A stretch of DNA of 64,000 bases from Deltaproteobacteria bacterium (GTDB lineage Bacteria; Desulfobacterota; Deferrisomatia; Deferrisomatales; JACRMM01), in contig JACRMM010000004.1 of the NCBI GenBank assembly GCA_016214985.1, positions 1 to 64,000 of the forward strand, in the 5' to 3' direction. Both the position numbers and the translations under genes were made by a program. How positions within the stretch are numbered: the stretch's first letter is position 1; the number at the start of each line of letters is the position of its first letter. This document shows, in pieces, positions 34,245-42,726 of this stretch. Below the pieces are notes generated by a model, which was given only the letters and a program-made list of their open reading frames with translations, was not told the DNA's origin and did not search any database.

Positions 34245-34959
34245 CGTCGCGGCACAGGGGCTCGTCGGCGCGCAGAGTGCCGATCGCGGGTCCCCCTTCC
34301 CCTGCCCGGGAGAGGAAGTCCCCCAGCGGATCCCTTCCGTCGCCGGTGAGACGGATCAGGAAGTGGTGCTCCCCGGCGCTGGCGCATAGTACGACACCGG
34401 AGCCGTCGGCCTCGACCCGCCTCAGCACGGCCGGCCCGAGCGGCGCCCCCTGCGTGGCCCGCTGCCACGCCTGCTGAGCGGCGGCCCTCTTCTCTCGGGC
34501 CTCCGTGCTGCGGTCCCCGGGCTCGGCGCTGGGGAGAAAGTAGTGGAGGACGCCGCCCGTGTGTCGGCCGAGCTCGACGCGGCCCTCGACCACTGGCGCG
34601 GCAACGGTGGTGAGGGCATCCCGCAGCGGCCGCAGGGTCCACTCCAGAAGGGCGGGGTCCGAGTAGGGCGTCATGCAGCGGTGGAGGATCCCCTCTTCGT
34701 CATAGAACGAGGCGGCGTAGAGGCCGCCGAGCACACCCGGGGGCAGTTGGAAGACGTGGACGCACCGCACGCGGGCGGTGCCGGCTGCCCGGAGGGCGGC
34801 GGCAATCTCTCGGGGCGATTCGTGCCACCGGACACGGCGCGGTATCGGCGGAGCGTCTCCGTCCGAAACCTCCGAACGGGAGACATCGCAGCGGCGCAGG
34901 TCCCGTGGAGGCCGGCTATCCGGTGGTCGGTTGCCCTGCCCCCCGGGGCTCGGGGTCAC
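34219..34959 (-). CDS. Uncharacterised protein coupled to the HDOD gene
   Basis: About 246 residues, function unknown. GTG 34959 overlaps the stop of the HDOD gene by 4 nt (GTGA), so the two are a translationally coupled pair. The body is soluble: VRCVHVFQLPPGVLGGLYAASFYDEEGIL, then a Tyr-rich strand HYFLPSAEP and an Arg/Ala-rich helix, ending GEWLDG. No known motif is visible. The first 50 residues are Pro/Arg-rich and weakly supported; an internal start is possible. Confidence 0.6.
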   Translation of the reverse strand: MTPSPGGQGNRPPDSRPPRDLRRCDVSRSEVSDGDAPPIPRRVRWHESPREIAAALRAAGTARVRCVHVFQLPPGVLGGLYAASFYDEEGILHRCMTPYSDPALLEWTLRPLRDALTTVAAPVVEGRVELGRHTGGVLHYFLPSAEPGDRSTEAREKRAAAQQAWQRATQGAPLGPAVLRRVEADGSGVVLCASAGEHHFLIRLTGDGRDPLGDFLSRAGEGGPAIGTLRADEPLCRDVMGEWLDG

Positions 34960-35957
34960 GGACCGCCTTGGCCGGCGCCCATCGCGGAGGACTGCACCCG
35001 CCGGAGGCCGGCGGCGAGCCTCTCGGCCGGAAGCGTCCCGACGTCGAAACCCACGGCTTCTCCGGTCCAGCGGGAGACGACGGCCCGCTCGAGCTGTCCG
35101 AGGGCGGTCCGCACCGGTGGCCCGCCGGGCGCGTCGAGCATCACGGCGTCGAGGCCCCAGGCCTTGGCGGTGAGCTCCCTCACGCTGGGGCCACAGCGAC
35201 GAAAGGCCTCGAGCAAGCCCGCCTGGGTGGGCGCGATGCGGCGCTGGTGGTCCCGCGACACGTCGGAGACCGCACCCATGATGACGAAGTGCTCGACGTG
35301 GGAGAGCACGCCCCGCGTGTACGCGGCGTCGGGCTCCACGCCGAGCCACGACGCGAGCTCCTGGCCCAGCTGGGCCAGCGCCAGGGAAAGGTCGACCAGG
35401 ACGCTGGCCTCGACCTGGAACCCGCCGCCCTGGAGAACCTTGCCGTGCAGGTGGGCCACGATGATGAGCCCCCGAATCTGATTGAGGCCGATCCGGCGCA
35501 CGGCATTGTGGACGCTCTGGGTGGGGCCAGAGAAGCCGTAGAACGCGGAGTTGGCGATTCGCAGCACCTCAACGCTCAGTGACGGGTCGGCCTCGAGCAC
35601 CCGGACGAACTCGTCCATGTGGCTGTTGGGGTTGGCCAGGAGCCGCGAGATCTCCATCGCGGCCTGGGGAAGAAGGGGGATCACCAGCTGGTTCTCCCGG
35701 ACCCGTTTGAGGACGCCAGCCAGGAAGACCCGGTCGTCGGCGGCCATGTCCTGCAGATCCGGAGCCTCACCCTCGGCACACAGGGACACGAGGAAGGTCC
35801 TGGCCGGCGAGGAAGCGGGCTCGGCGGGAGCCTCGGCCGGCTTCTCCTCGGGTGGGGGGCGGAATGCGCGGGTCGGCTCCGGAGCTTTCCGCGCCGGCGG
35901 AGTAGCCGGGGTCGGGCGAGGTTGAATCCCCAGCAGGGACAGCAGCCATTGGAGCAT
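34956..35957 (-). CDS. HDOD-domain signalling protein
   Basis: 333 residues. An N-terminal hydrophobic start (MLQWLLSLLGIQ) and a Pro/Ala/Glu-rich linker (to about residue 55) precede an HDOD domain (about 85-280): IPLLPQAAMEISRLLANPNSHMDEF, DPSLSVEVLRIANSAFYGF and IRRIGLNQIRGLIIVA-like helices. HDOD proteins act in regulation and chemotaxis-type signalling without the catalytic HD pair. ATG 35957 has AGGGGGAA upstream and is preferred over an upstream in-frame start. Confidence 0.85.
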   Translation of the reverse strand: MLQWLLSLLGIQPRPTPATPPARKAPEPTRAFRPPPEEKPAEAPAEPASSPARTFLVSLCAEGEAPDLQDMAADDRVFLAGVLKRVRENQLVIPLLPQAAMEISRLLANPNSHMDEFVRVLEADPSLSVEVLRIANSAFYGFSGPTQSVHNAVRRIGLNQIRGLIIVAHLHGKVLQGGGFQVEASVLVDLSLALAQLGQELASWLGVEPDAAYTRGVLSHVEHFVIMGAVSDVSRDHQRRIAPTQAGLLEAFRRCGPSVRELTAKAWGLDAVMLDAPGGPPVRTALGQLERAVVSRWTGEAVGFDVGTLPAERLAAGLRRVQSSAMGAGQGGP

Positions 35958-36162
35958 GGTTCCCCCTTGGGTCGTGGGCGCGAAGGGAGCCGAGACTCTG
36001 TCTCTGTTCGGCAAGGATCCGCTGAACCTTGAGCCGAGGGAGGCTCCCCAGCGCCGACCGAGGGCCGCGGTTGCGTGCCCGCGGCGATGGACACGCCCGA
36101 ATCGCCCGGTTATGATGCGAAACGCCTGGGGCGCGACGGCGCGCGTTTACCGCGGGGGCCCG

Positions 36163-37047
36163 ATGATCCTTGACGCGCACACCCATCTGTTCCCGCCCGA
36201 GGTGAGCGGTCGCCGCGAGGCGTTCTTCCAGGGCGAGGCGGACTTTCGGCTGCTCTATGAGGATCCGAGGGCGCGGCTCGTGGGCGCGGCGGAGCTCGTC
36301 GCGTACCTGGACGAGAACGGCATCGACGGCGCCTGCTCCTTCGCGTTCCCCTGGCGGCATCCCGACACGGCCCGGCTGTGCAACGACTATTGCCTCGCGT
36401 CCGCGAAGGATTTCCCGGGTCGGATCCTGCCCTTTGCGTGCGTCAACCCGCTGCTGGGCGCGGCGGCGCTGCGGGAGGCGGAGCGCTGCCTCGCCGCGGG
36501 CGCGCGGGGTGTGGGAGAGATCGCGACCTACGGGGACGGCCTGGGTCCCAAAGTCCGGGCCGCCCTGTCGCCCCTCGCGGCGCTGTGCCGCGAGGCCGGG
36601 GTGCCCCTGCTGCTCCACACCAACGAGGCGGTCGGCCACTCCTACCCGGGCAAGAGCGCGATGGAGCTCTCTCAGGTGTATGACCTCGTGGCCGAGCACC
36701 CCGAGACCTGCTGGGTCCTGGCCCACTGGGGCGGCGGTTTGTTCGTGTACTATCTGCTCCGGAAGGAGGCCGACGAGGTCCTCCGCAACTGCTGGTTCGA
36801 TACCGCGGCCGGCCCTTTCCTGTACAAACCGGAGGCCTATCGCCGCTTCTTCGACATTGCGGGGCCGAAGCGGTTGGTCTTCGGCAGCGACTACCCGCTC
36901 CTGGGCCTCCCGCGGTACCGCCGCGATGCAGAGCAGGCCGGGCTTTCGGAGGACGAGAAGCGCCGCCTCTTCGGAGAGAACCTGAACGAACTGCTGGGGT
37001 GTGCGCGCCGCGGTGCCGCGCACCCCGAGAGAGAGGAGAGGGTGTGA
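36163..37047 (+). CDS. Amidohydrolase-2 family metal-dependent hydrolase
   Basis: A 294-residue TIM-barrel hydrolase of the amidohydrolase_2/decarboxylase-like type. The metal-site His pair is DAHTHLFPP (residues 4-12), a further His is in LLLHTNEAVGHSY, another in VLAHWGGG, and the Asp in VFGSDYPLLG (near 250). The substrate is unknown. ATG 36163 follows GCGGGGG. The next gene starts in its stop codon. Confidence 0.85.
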   Translation: MILDAHTHLFPPEVSGRREAFFQGEADFRLLYEDPRARLVGAAELVAYLDENGIDGACSFAFPWRHPDTARLCNDYCLASAKDFPGRILPFACVNPLLGAAALREAERCLAAGARGVGEIATYGDGLGPKVRAALSPLAALCREAGVPLLLHTNEAVGHSYPGKSAMELSQVYDLVAEHPETCWVLAHWGGGLFVYYLLRKEADEVLRNCWFDTAAGPFLYKPEAYRRFFDIAGPKRLVFGSDYPLLGLPRYRRDAEQAGLSEDEKRRLFGENLNELLGCARRGAAHPEREERV

Positions 37048-37748
37048 GAGGTGTGCTGCTGGTGCTGGGCCTGCTGCTCGCAGGGGGGGAGGCCGGAGCC
37101 TCCGGGATCGACACTCTGCTCGCCGCCGTGGTCAATGCCTACGGCGGACCCGCGGCGGTGCAAAAGCTGGAAACGTTTCGGGTCGAGGCCGACGTGCAGT
37201 CCATGATGCAGGGCCTCGGGCGAGCCCGGCGGGACTTTCAGGCCCCGGACCGCCTGAGGGTCGAGATCGCCTACTCGGGCGCAACGGAGGTCCGGGTGTT
37301 GGACGGCGACAAGGGCTGGAGGGGCGACGCCACGCGCCTCGGCCGCGTGGACGGCGCACCCCGGCTCGCCATGGTCTATCAGATGCTGCGGTCCACGGTG
37401 CCCGAGTCGCTGACCCGGCACCGCGCACTCCTCGTGGATCGGGGCGCGCAGAGCCGCGAGGGCGCCGAGTACCGGGTGCTGGCCCTGCCCTGGTCCAAAG
37501 AGCTCGACCTGACCTTCTGGATCGACCCCAAGGACCACCGGGTCACCTGGGTCGAGGGGGGGATCCGGACCGGCCCCCTCACGACGAACTTCGCCACCCA
37601 GTACAAGGACTTTCGGACGGTGGACGGGGTGCTGGTCCCCTTCGTGGAGGAGAACTACGCGAGCGGGCAGCACACCGGCACCACCACGGTGCGCGCCGTG
37701 CGCTTTGCCCCCGCGGATCTCGGACCCTTTGATCCGACCCACAACTAG
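37044..37748 (+). CDS. LolA-like periplasmic protein
   Basis: A 234-residue exported protein; the signal peptide is VRGVLLVLGLLLAGGEAGAS. The mature part (AAVVNAYGGPAAVQKLETFRVEADVQSMMQG...FQAPDRLRVEIAYSG...VLDGDKGWRGD) follows the pattern of outer-membrane lipoprotein-sorting-like proteins, a half-barrel fold that binds lipid. GTG 37044 overlaps the amidohydrolase stop. The lack of a nearby LolB or ABC gene leaves its task open. Confidence 0.7.
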   Translation: MRGVLLVLGLLLAGGEAGASGIDTLLAAVVNAYGGPAAVQKLETFRVEADVQSMMQGLGRARRDFQAPDRLRVEIAYSGATEVRVLDGDKGWRGDATRLGRVDGAPRLAMVYQMLRSTVPESLTRHRALLVDRGAQSREGAEYRVLALPWSKELDLTFWIDPKDHRVTWVEGGIRTGPLTTNFATQYKDFRTVDGVLVPFVEENYASGQHTGTTTVRAVRFAPADLGPFDPTHN

Positions 37749-38400
37749 AGCGGACCAGCGGCTCGCCGTCGTCGTCGACTTCGACGGCACCGCGTCGACG
37801 CGGGACGTGGGGTACTCGCTCCTCGAGCGGTTTGCCCGCGACGGCTCCTGGAAGGTCATCGACAACGACTACGAGACCGGGCGAATCGGCTCCCGGGACG
37901 CCTATCGCCTGGTGGCTCGGCTCCTCGATGGGGGGGTCGAGCAGTGGACGGAGTTCGCGCTCTCCGCGGCGGCCCTCGACCCCGGGCTGAGTGCCCTGGC
38001 CGGCTTGGCACGTGCACGGGGATGGCGGGCCGAGATCCTGAGCGACGGCCTCGGGTTCTACATCCGAGCCTTTCTCCGGCGCGAGGGGATCGACCTGCCC
38101 GTGCGCGCGAACGAGCTCCTGGCGGCGAGTCCGCCAACGGGAACTCGGATCGTGACGCCGTTCCTGAACCCGCGCTGCGGCCGCTGCGGAACCTGCAAGG
38201 CGGAACGAGTCGAGACCCTCGTTCGCGCCGGGTGGTCTGTCGTGTATGTCGGAGACGGGTACTCGGATCTGTGCGCCGCGCCGCGGGCCGGGCGGGTCTT
38301 CGCCAAGGGGATCCTAGCGCAGCACTGCCGCGCGAGACACATACCCTTTGAAACCTTTGAAAACCTGGCGGATGTTGCCGTGGCTCTCGCGCCGGACTAA
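37729..38400 (+). CDS. HAD-superfamily phosphatase (SerB/MtnX-like)
   Basis: About 223 residues. Motif I VVVDFDGTAST holds the nucleophile and acid/base Asp, motif II is in EILSDGLGFYI (Ser-Asp), and motif IV in VVYVGDGYSDLCAA. The CGRCGTCK insert (four Cys in pairs) may bind a metal and resembles MtnX-type phosphatases. The best guess is a phosphoserine-like or methionine-salvage phosphatase. The start is uncertain (TTG 37729 or TTG 37705); both overlap the preceding gene. Confidence 0.78.
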   Translation: MIRPTTRADQRLAVVVDFDGTASTRDVGYSLLERFARDGSWKVIDNDYETGRIGSRDAYRLVARLLDGGVEQWTEFALSAAALDPGLSALAGLARARGWRAEILSDGLGFYIRAFLRREGIDLPVRANELLAASPPTGTRIVTPFLNPRCGRCGTCKAERVETLVRAGWSVVYVGDGYSDLCAAPRAGRVFAKGILAQHCRARHIPFETFENLADVAVALAPD

Positions 38401-38570
38401 CGATTCGCCCAAACGGTCGGAGGTGCTCCAGGGAGTCTACCGGGGGGCGAGCCAGAGCGAAGAAGGCGGGTACAGGGAAAGCGGGCAAGAAGGCGAACGC
38501 CGACGGCCCGCGCCACTAGGATGGTGGAGCGAAGACTGTCGCTGAGGCCATGCGAAACCACCTCACGCGC

Positions 38571-38590
38571 ACAGGGGAATCAGCCCCTGT
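38571..38590 (-). terminator. Hairpin abutting the end of the phosphofructokinase gene
   Basis: ACAGGGG-AATCAG-CCCCTGT, a perfect 7-bp stem, begins next to the stop codon of the minus-strand gene. There is no T-run. It lies in the 190-bp convergent gap between the HAD and phosphofructokinase genes, which holds nothing else I recognise. Confidence 0.4.
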
Positions 38591-39904
38591 TCACTTTGCC
38601 GGATGGGCCGGATTGAGAATCTTGTCCACCCGGTTGAGGCGCAAGCGGTAGGCATCCGGCATGCCCGAGCCCAGCAGCGGACGCAAATACATACGGAAGG
38701 CGTCGGTGATATTCGTTCCGCTGGAGGCAACGAATTCGTCCTCCATCACGCGAGTCTTCCCTGCCACAGCCTCAAGTGGAACCAACTGGTAATCGACCGA
38801 GTAAAAACCGGTGCGCTGAATTGCGACCGAGCCATCGCGATCTCCCCACATTGCGTATTGAACCGCCTTTTCGCCGACCTCTCTCGCCTCGCGCTGATCG
38901 ACGTCCGAAACACAACCCATGAACGAACGCTGGAGATATCCAAATGTATCTCCGCGCACACGCTTGATTCCCAATTTGCGCTTGATTTCATCGCACAGCA
39001 GGTCGGCCAGGGCTCCGGTTCCCGATAGCTGCACATTTCCGTGCGCGTCTCGCTCCTCGTGGCGGGTCAGTTGGGTGATGATGGGACTGCCCTGGCTGTC
39101 ATGGATGCCCTCTGAGGCCGCAATGATGCAGCGGCCGTACTTGTCGTACGTGGTCCTGACATCCTCAATGAAGGCATCCAGGTTGAAGGTACGTTCCGGT
39201 ATGTAGATCAGGTGCGGGCCGTCGTCGGGGAACTTCTTTGCCAACGCCGAGGCCGCGGTCAGAAATCCGGCGTGCCGACCCATCACCACGGCCAGGTACA
39301 CGCCGGGAAGCGCGGCGTTGTCGAGATTGGCGCCCATGAAGGCCTGGACGACAAAACGGGCCGCCGACGGAAAACCTGGTGTGTGGTCGTTGCCGACCAA
39401 GTCGTTGTCGATGGTCTTCGGTATATGCATGCAGCGCAGAGGGTACTTCGCGCGTCGCGCTTCTTCGTTGACGATCCGTACCGTGTCGGAGGAATCGTTG
39501 CCGCCGACATAGAAGAAATAGCCGATTCCGTGCGCCTTGAGCACCTTGAAGAGCTCTTGACAGTAAGCCAGATCGGGTTTGTCGCGCGTTGAGCCGAGGG
39601 CCGACGACGGCGTGTTGGCTACCATCTCGATGTTGTGGCTAGTTTCCTGGGTGAGGTCGAGGAACTCCTCTCCTAGGATTCCAGATACGCCATGATAGGC
39701 CCCGTACACCAGCTCGACATTTCGAAACTTGCGGGCTTCCAAGACCACTCCCGCCAGCGTCTGATTGATGACGGCGGTCGGACCGCCGCCCTGCGCGACC
39801 AAGACCTTCCCTCGAGGCATGCTCCGGCGGTCGACAGGAAGCGGCTCACGTTCGGCCGGGCCTGAGGAGGTGCGAGAATCCTCCAAGGGGTTGTTTCGAG
39901 ACAT
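38591..39904 (-). CDS. 6-phosphofructokinase, pyrophosphate-dependent type
   Basis: A 437-residue phosphofructokinase. Motifs: VAQGGGPTAVINQTL (phosphoryl-donor site), YVGGNDSSDT near residue 135 and PKTIDNDL near 165. The Asp after GGN and the Lys of PKTIDND are the residues associated with PPi rather than ATP use, so a reversible PPi-PFK is likely. It follows a GAPDH gene on the same strand by 77 bp, forming a two-gene glycolytic operon. The third codon positions are visibly less GC-rich than in the flanks, suggesting transfer. Confidence 0.88.
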   Translation of the reverse strand: MSRNNPLEDSRTSSGPAEREPLPVDRRSMPRGKVLVAQGGGPTAVINQTLAGVVLEARKFRNVELVYGAYHGVSGILGEEFLDLTQETSHNIEMVANTPSSALGSTRDKPDLAYCQELFKVLKAHGIGYFFYVGGNDSSDTVRIVNEEARRAKYPLRCMHIPKTIDNDLVGNDHTPGFPSAARFVVQAFMGANLDNAALPGVYLAVVMGRHAGFLTAASALAKKFPDDGPHLIYIPERTFNLDAFIEDVRTTYDKYGRCIIAASEGIHDSQGSPIITQLTRHEERDAHGNVQLSGTGALADLLCDEIKRKLGIKRVRGDTFGYLQRSFMGCVSDVDQREAREVGEKAVQYAMWGDRDGSVAIQRTGFYSVDYQLVPLEAVAGKTRVMEDEFVASSGTNITDAFRMYLRPLLGSGMPDAYRLRLNRVDKILNPAHPAK

Positions 39905-39981
39905 ACGAGCTCCTCTCTCTTATCATGAGAAGGCCCTGCAGTCCGGCCACGGTGCTTGTGCGCGCCGTTGACGCCCAGGGA

Positions 39982-41448
39982 CTACAGCTTGGAAAAGGAC
40001 AACTCGGGCAGGCGCAACCCGGCCATGTGCTGGATGATCCGCATCACCTGGCAGGTGTAGCCGAACTCGTTGTCGTACCAGATGTAGAGGACGATGTTCC
40101 TGCCGTCTGATCCATTGACGATCGTGGCTTCACTGTCCACGACCCCGGCGTGTCGCGAGCCGATGAGGTCGGAGCTCACGATGTCCCGCGATGCCGTGAA
40201 GTCGATCTGATCCTGCAAAGGACTAGATAGAGTGATTTCCCTTAAATAATCGTTCAGGGCTTCCTTGGACGTCGCCTCTTTCAACGTCAGCTGCAGAACG
40301 GCCAGGGAGACGTTCGGCGTCGGGACTCGAACCGAGTTCCCCGTAATCTTCCCGGCGAGTTCCGGCAGCACCTTCCCGATCGCTTGCGCGGCTCCGGTCT
40401 CGGTGAGCACGATGTTGAGAGGCGCCGAGCGCCCCCGCCGGGGGGCCTTGTGGTAGTTGTCGATCAAGTTCTGATCGTTCGTGAACGAGTGAACCGTTTC
40501 CATGTGACCGCCGACGATTCCGAACCGGTCGTTGACCACCTTGAGCACCGGCACGACCGCGTTCGTGGTGCAGGAGGCCGCGGAGACGATCTGCTCGCTC
40601 GGCTCAAGCTCTTGGTGGTTGATGCCGTAGACGATATTCGGAATATCCCCCTTGCCTGGAGCGGTCAGGAGCACGTTGCTCACACCCTTGGCCTTGAGGT
40701 GGAGGCTGAGCCCGGCCCGATCTCGCCACTTCCCGGAGTTGTCGACGATGAGAGCGTCGTTGATCCCATACTGCGTATAGTCGATCCGATCAGGGCTGTC
40801 GGCGTAAAGCACTCGGATCATGTTGCCGTTGGCGACGATCGCGTTTTCCTCCTCATCGATCATCGTGGTTCCATTGAACGCGCCGTGGACCGAATCGAGT
40901 CGAAAGAGGGCGGAGCGCTTCTTGAGGTCGCCCTCCTTGCCGGGTCGGACTACGGTCGCCCTCAAGCGGATCTTGTCGCCCCGCCCGGTCTTGTCGACCA
41001 AGACGCGAGCGAGGAGTCGGCCGATTCGGCCGAACCCGTAGAGAACGACGTCCTTCGGCCGCTCCAACACGGGTCTCACCCCCGTGCTGACGCTCTCGAG
41101 CTCACGTCGGACGAAAGCCTCTACGGACGGATTCTCCGCCTTCTGCATTTGGTACTTCACGGTGAGCTTGCCGAGATCGATCCGGCACGGGCCGAGGTTG
41201 AGCTGTCCAATCGCCTCCAGCAGGGGCCACGTATCCTGCACCGTGAGCTCCCGGCCGAGCGAGAACCGGGCGTGCCGGTGAACTTTCAGAATATCGATCG
41301 AGCTCACTTTGGCGATGGAGCGGCCGTGCACGTGAAAAAGCACGCCCCGTTCCACCCGCAAGTCGTTGAGAATGGGAAGCATCTTTGTGGCGACGGCTTC
41401 CGAATCGTTCCACTGCTTGAAGTAGAGTTCAGGCTTGTCAAGATCCAT
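39982..41448 (-). CDS. Glyceraldehyde-3-phosphate dehydrogenase, long form
   Basis: A 488-residue GAPDH with an N-terminal extension of about 130 residues before the Rossmann motif VVLYGFGRIGRLLARVL. The catalytic Cys is in VSAASCTTNAVVPVL and the His in HSFTNDQNL. The C-terminal WYDNEFGYTCQV is standard. Ordinary GAPDH is about 335 residues; this long type occurs in various bacteria. It is paired with the PPi-type phosphofructokinase. An AGGAGGAAA sequence precedes ATG 41448. Confidence 0.9.
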   Translation of the reverse strand: MDLDKPELYFKQWNDSEAVATKMLPILNDLRVERGVLFHVHGRSIAKVSSIDILKVHRHARFSLGRELTVQDTWPLLEAIGQLNLGPCRIDLGKLTVKYQMQKAENPSVEAFVRRELESVSTGVRPVLERPKDVVLYGFGRIGRLLARVLVDKTGRGDKIRLRATVVRPGKEGDLKKRSALFRLDSVHGAFNGTTMIDEEENAIVANGNMIRVLYADSPDRIDYTQYGINDALIVDNSGKWRDRAGLSLHLKAKGVSNVLLTAPGKGDIPNIVYGINHQELEPSEQIVSAASCTTNAVVPVLKVVNDRFGIVGGHMETVHSFTNDQNLIDNYHKAPRRGRSAPLNIVLTETGAAQAIGKVLPELAGKITGNSVRVPTPNVSLAVLQLTLKEATSKEALNDYLREITLSSPLQDQIDFTASRDIVSSDLIGSRHAGVVDSEATIVNGSDGRNIVLYIWYDNEFGYTCQVMRIIQHMAGLRLPELSFSKL

Positions 41449-41874
41449 GGTTTCCTCCTTTGGATTCGTATGCGTTCACGGAGGGGCGGTTTCGATGGGA
41501 CCCCGTACCGACGCGCTTCCCCCAGGAGATGGCCGCTATCTTCCGCAGAGTGACAGCTTTCTCCTCCCGCTCTTCAGAATTCCGTCCCCAAGCTGTGCAG
41601 GGTAACCCTTTACCCCCCACCGAACTCGCCGGCGCGACCCCCCTGTACCTACGCCGGAACGCGGGGGAGTGACTGGTTTGCGTGCGGGGAGTGGCCCGTT
41701 GCGGGTGAAGTGCAAGGCAGCCGGAAGGCGATCGATTCTCACGATGTGGGGAGGAGAAGTCAAGCCCTGAGCTCAGCCCTGAGCACGGCGTTGATGCCGC
41801 CTACCCGCTCTCCGGAAGAAGGAACCTTGGAGGGAACCTCGGGGACGGCAAGAGGAACGTTACCGCTCCATCGC
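41449..41874 (-). other. Upstream region of the GAPDH operon
   Basis: 426 bp without a gene. It should contain the promoter of the minus-strand gap-pfp operon, but I cannot single out convincing -35/-10 boxes. A small palindrome GCTCAG-CC-CTGAGC lies at 41771-41784. Confidence 0.5.
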
Positions 41875-42154
41875 CTTCCAACCTGGTGAGCAACGTGTCC
41901 CAGGTGTCGGTGGCCGTGCCCTGGGTGCCGCGTCTGGCCGACCCGCCCCTCAGCTGCTCGCCCTGGCCATGGCTTCTATCTTCGCTGGGAACCTGACCCT
42001 CGTAGGCTCCGTCGCGAACGTCATGGTTGCCGAGCCCGAGCGGGGCCGGGCACGCCTGGGCTTCCGTGAATTTCTGGCGACCGGCGTGCCGGTGACGCTC
42101 CTGACGCTTGCGTGGGGAATCGGGATGCTGGGGCTGTCTTCGCTGTCGGGGTAG
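41875..42154 (+). pseudogene. Anion/arsenite-type transporter, C-terminal remnant
   Basis: One frame starts SNLVSNVSQV, the membrane motif of ArsB/NhaD-type transporters. After a frameshift, the last 61 codons read LALAMASIFAGNLTLVGSVANVMVAEPER and a final hydrophobic span GVPVTLLTLAWGIGMLGL. Only the last two helices remain. The rest was lost, probably when the gap-pfp genes arrived or during the same rearrangement. Confidence 0.7.
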
Positions 42155-42228
42155 GGAGGGCCGCCCCGGTTCCTGGCGCTGGAAAAGGGGAACGCCCGGA
42201 TGGACTGGCGAGGGGGGCGCGGACCGCC

Positions 42229-42726
42229 CTACCGTGTGGGAGGAGGCAGCGCCCGGACGAGGATGACCTTGTCGTCACCCGGGCCATAGAACTCGGCCAG
42301 CCGCGCCTCTTCCCGGTACCCGCACCGGAGGTAAAAGGCCCGGGTCGGGTCGTAGAGGGGCCGCGACGAGGTCTCCACGTACACCCGCGTTCCCCCCAGC
42401 TCCCCGATCCGTTGCTCCGCTCGAGCGAGGAGCGCCCGGCCGAGGCCCGCCCCTTGAAGGTCCTGCCGCACCACGATCCAGTAGAGGTCGTAGCTCGCTT
42501 GCGTGCACGCGATCGGGCCGTAGCAGGCATACCCGAGCATGATTCCGTCCCGCTCCGTGAACACGAAGTGGTAGCCGCTTCGGACGCCCTTGGTGAGCCG
42601 CTCCTCCACGAGCTCCACCGCGACCTCCGCCTCCTCGGGGTAGAAGAAGCCGGTGCCCTCCACGAGGGCGCGGACCACCGACCGATCGGCGGCGGTCGGC
42701 TCTTCGCGGAAGATCAGGTCACCCAT
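42229..42726 (-). CDS. GNAT-family N-acetyltransferase
   Basis: A 165-residue acetyltransferase, third gene of a minus-strand operon. The acetyl-CoA binding motif is VVRQDLQGAGLGRALLARAEQRI, and the C-terminal GTRVYVETSSRPLYDPTRAFYLRCGY is typical GNAT. ATG 42726 overlaps the end of the upstream ATP-grasp gene by 8 nt, so the product probably acts on the same pathway. The substrate is unknown. Confidence 0.85.
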   Translation of the reverse strand: MGDLIFREEPTAADRSVVRALVEGTGFFYPEEAEVAVELVEERLTKGVRSGYHFVFTERDGIMLGYACYGPIACTQASYDLYWIVVRQDLQGAGLGRALLARAEQRIGELGGTRVYVETSSRPLYDPTRAFYLRCGYREEARLAEFYGPGDDKVILVRALPPPTR

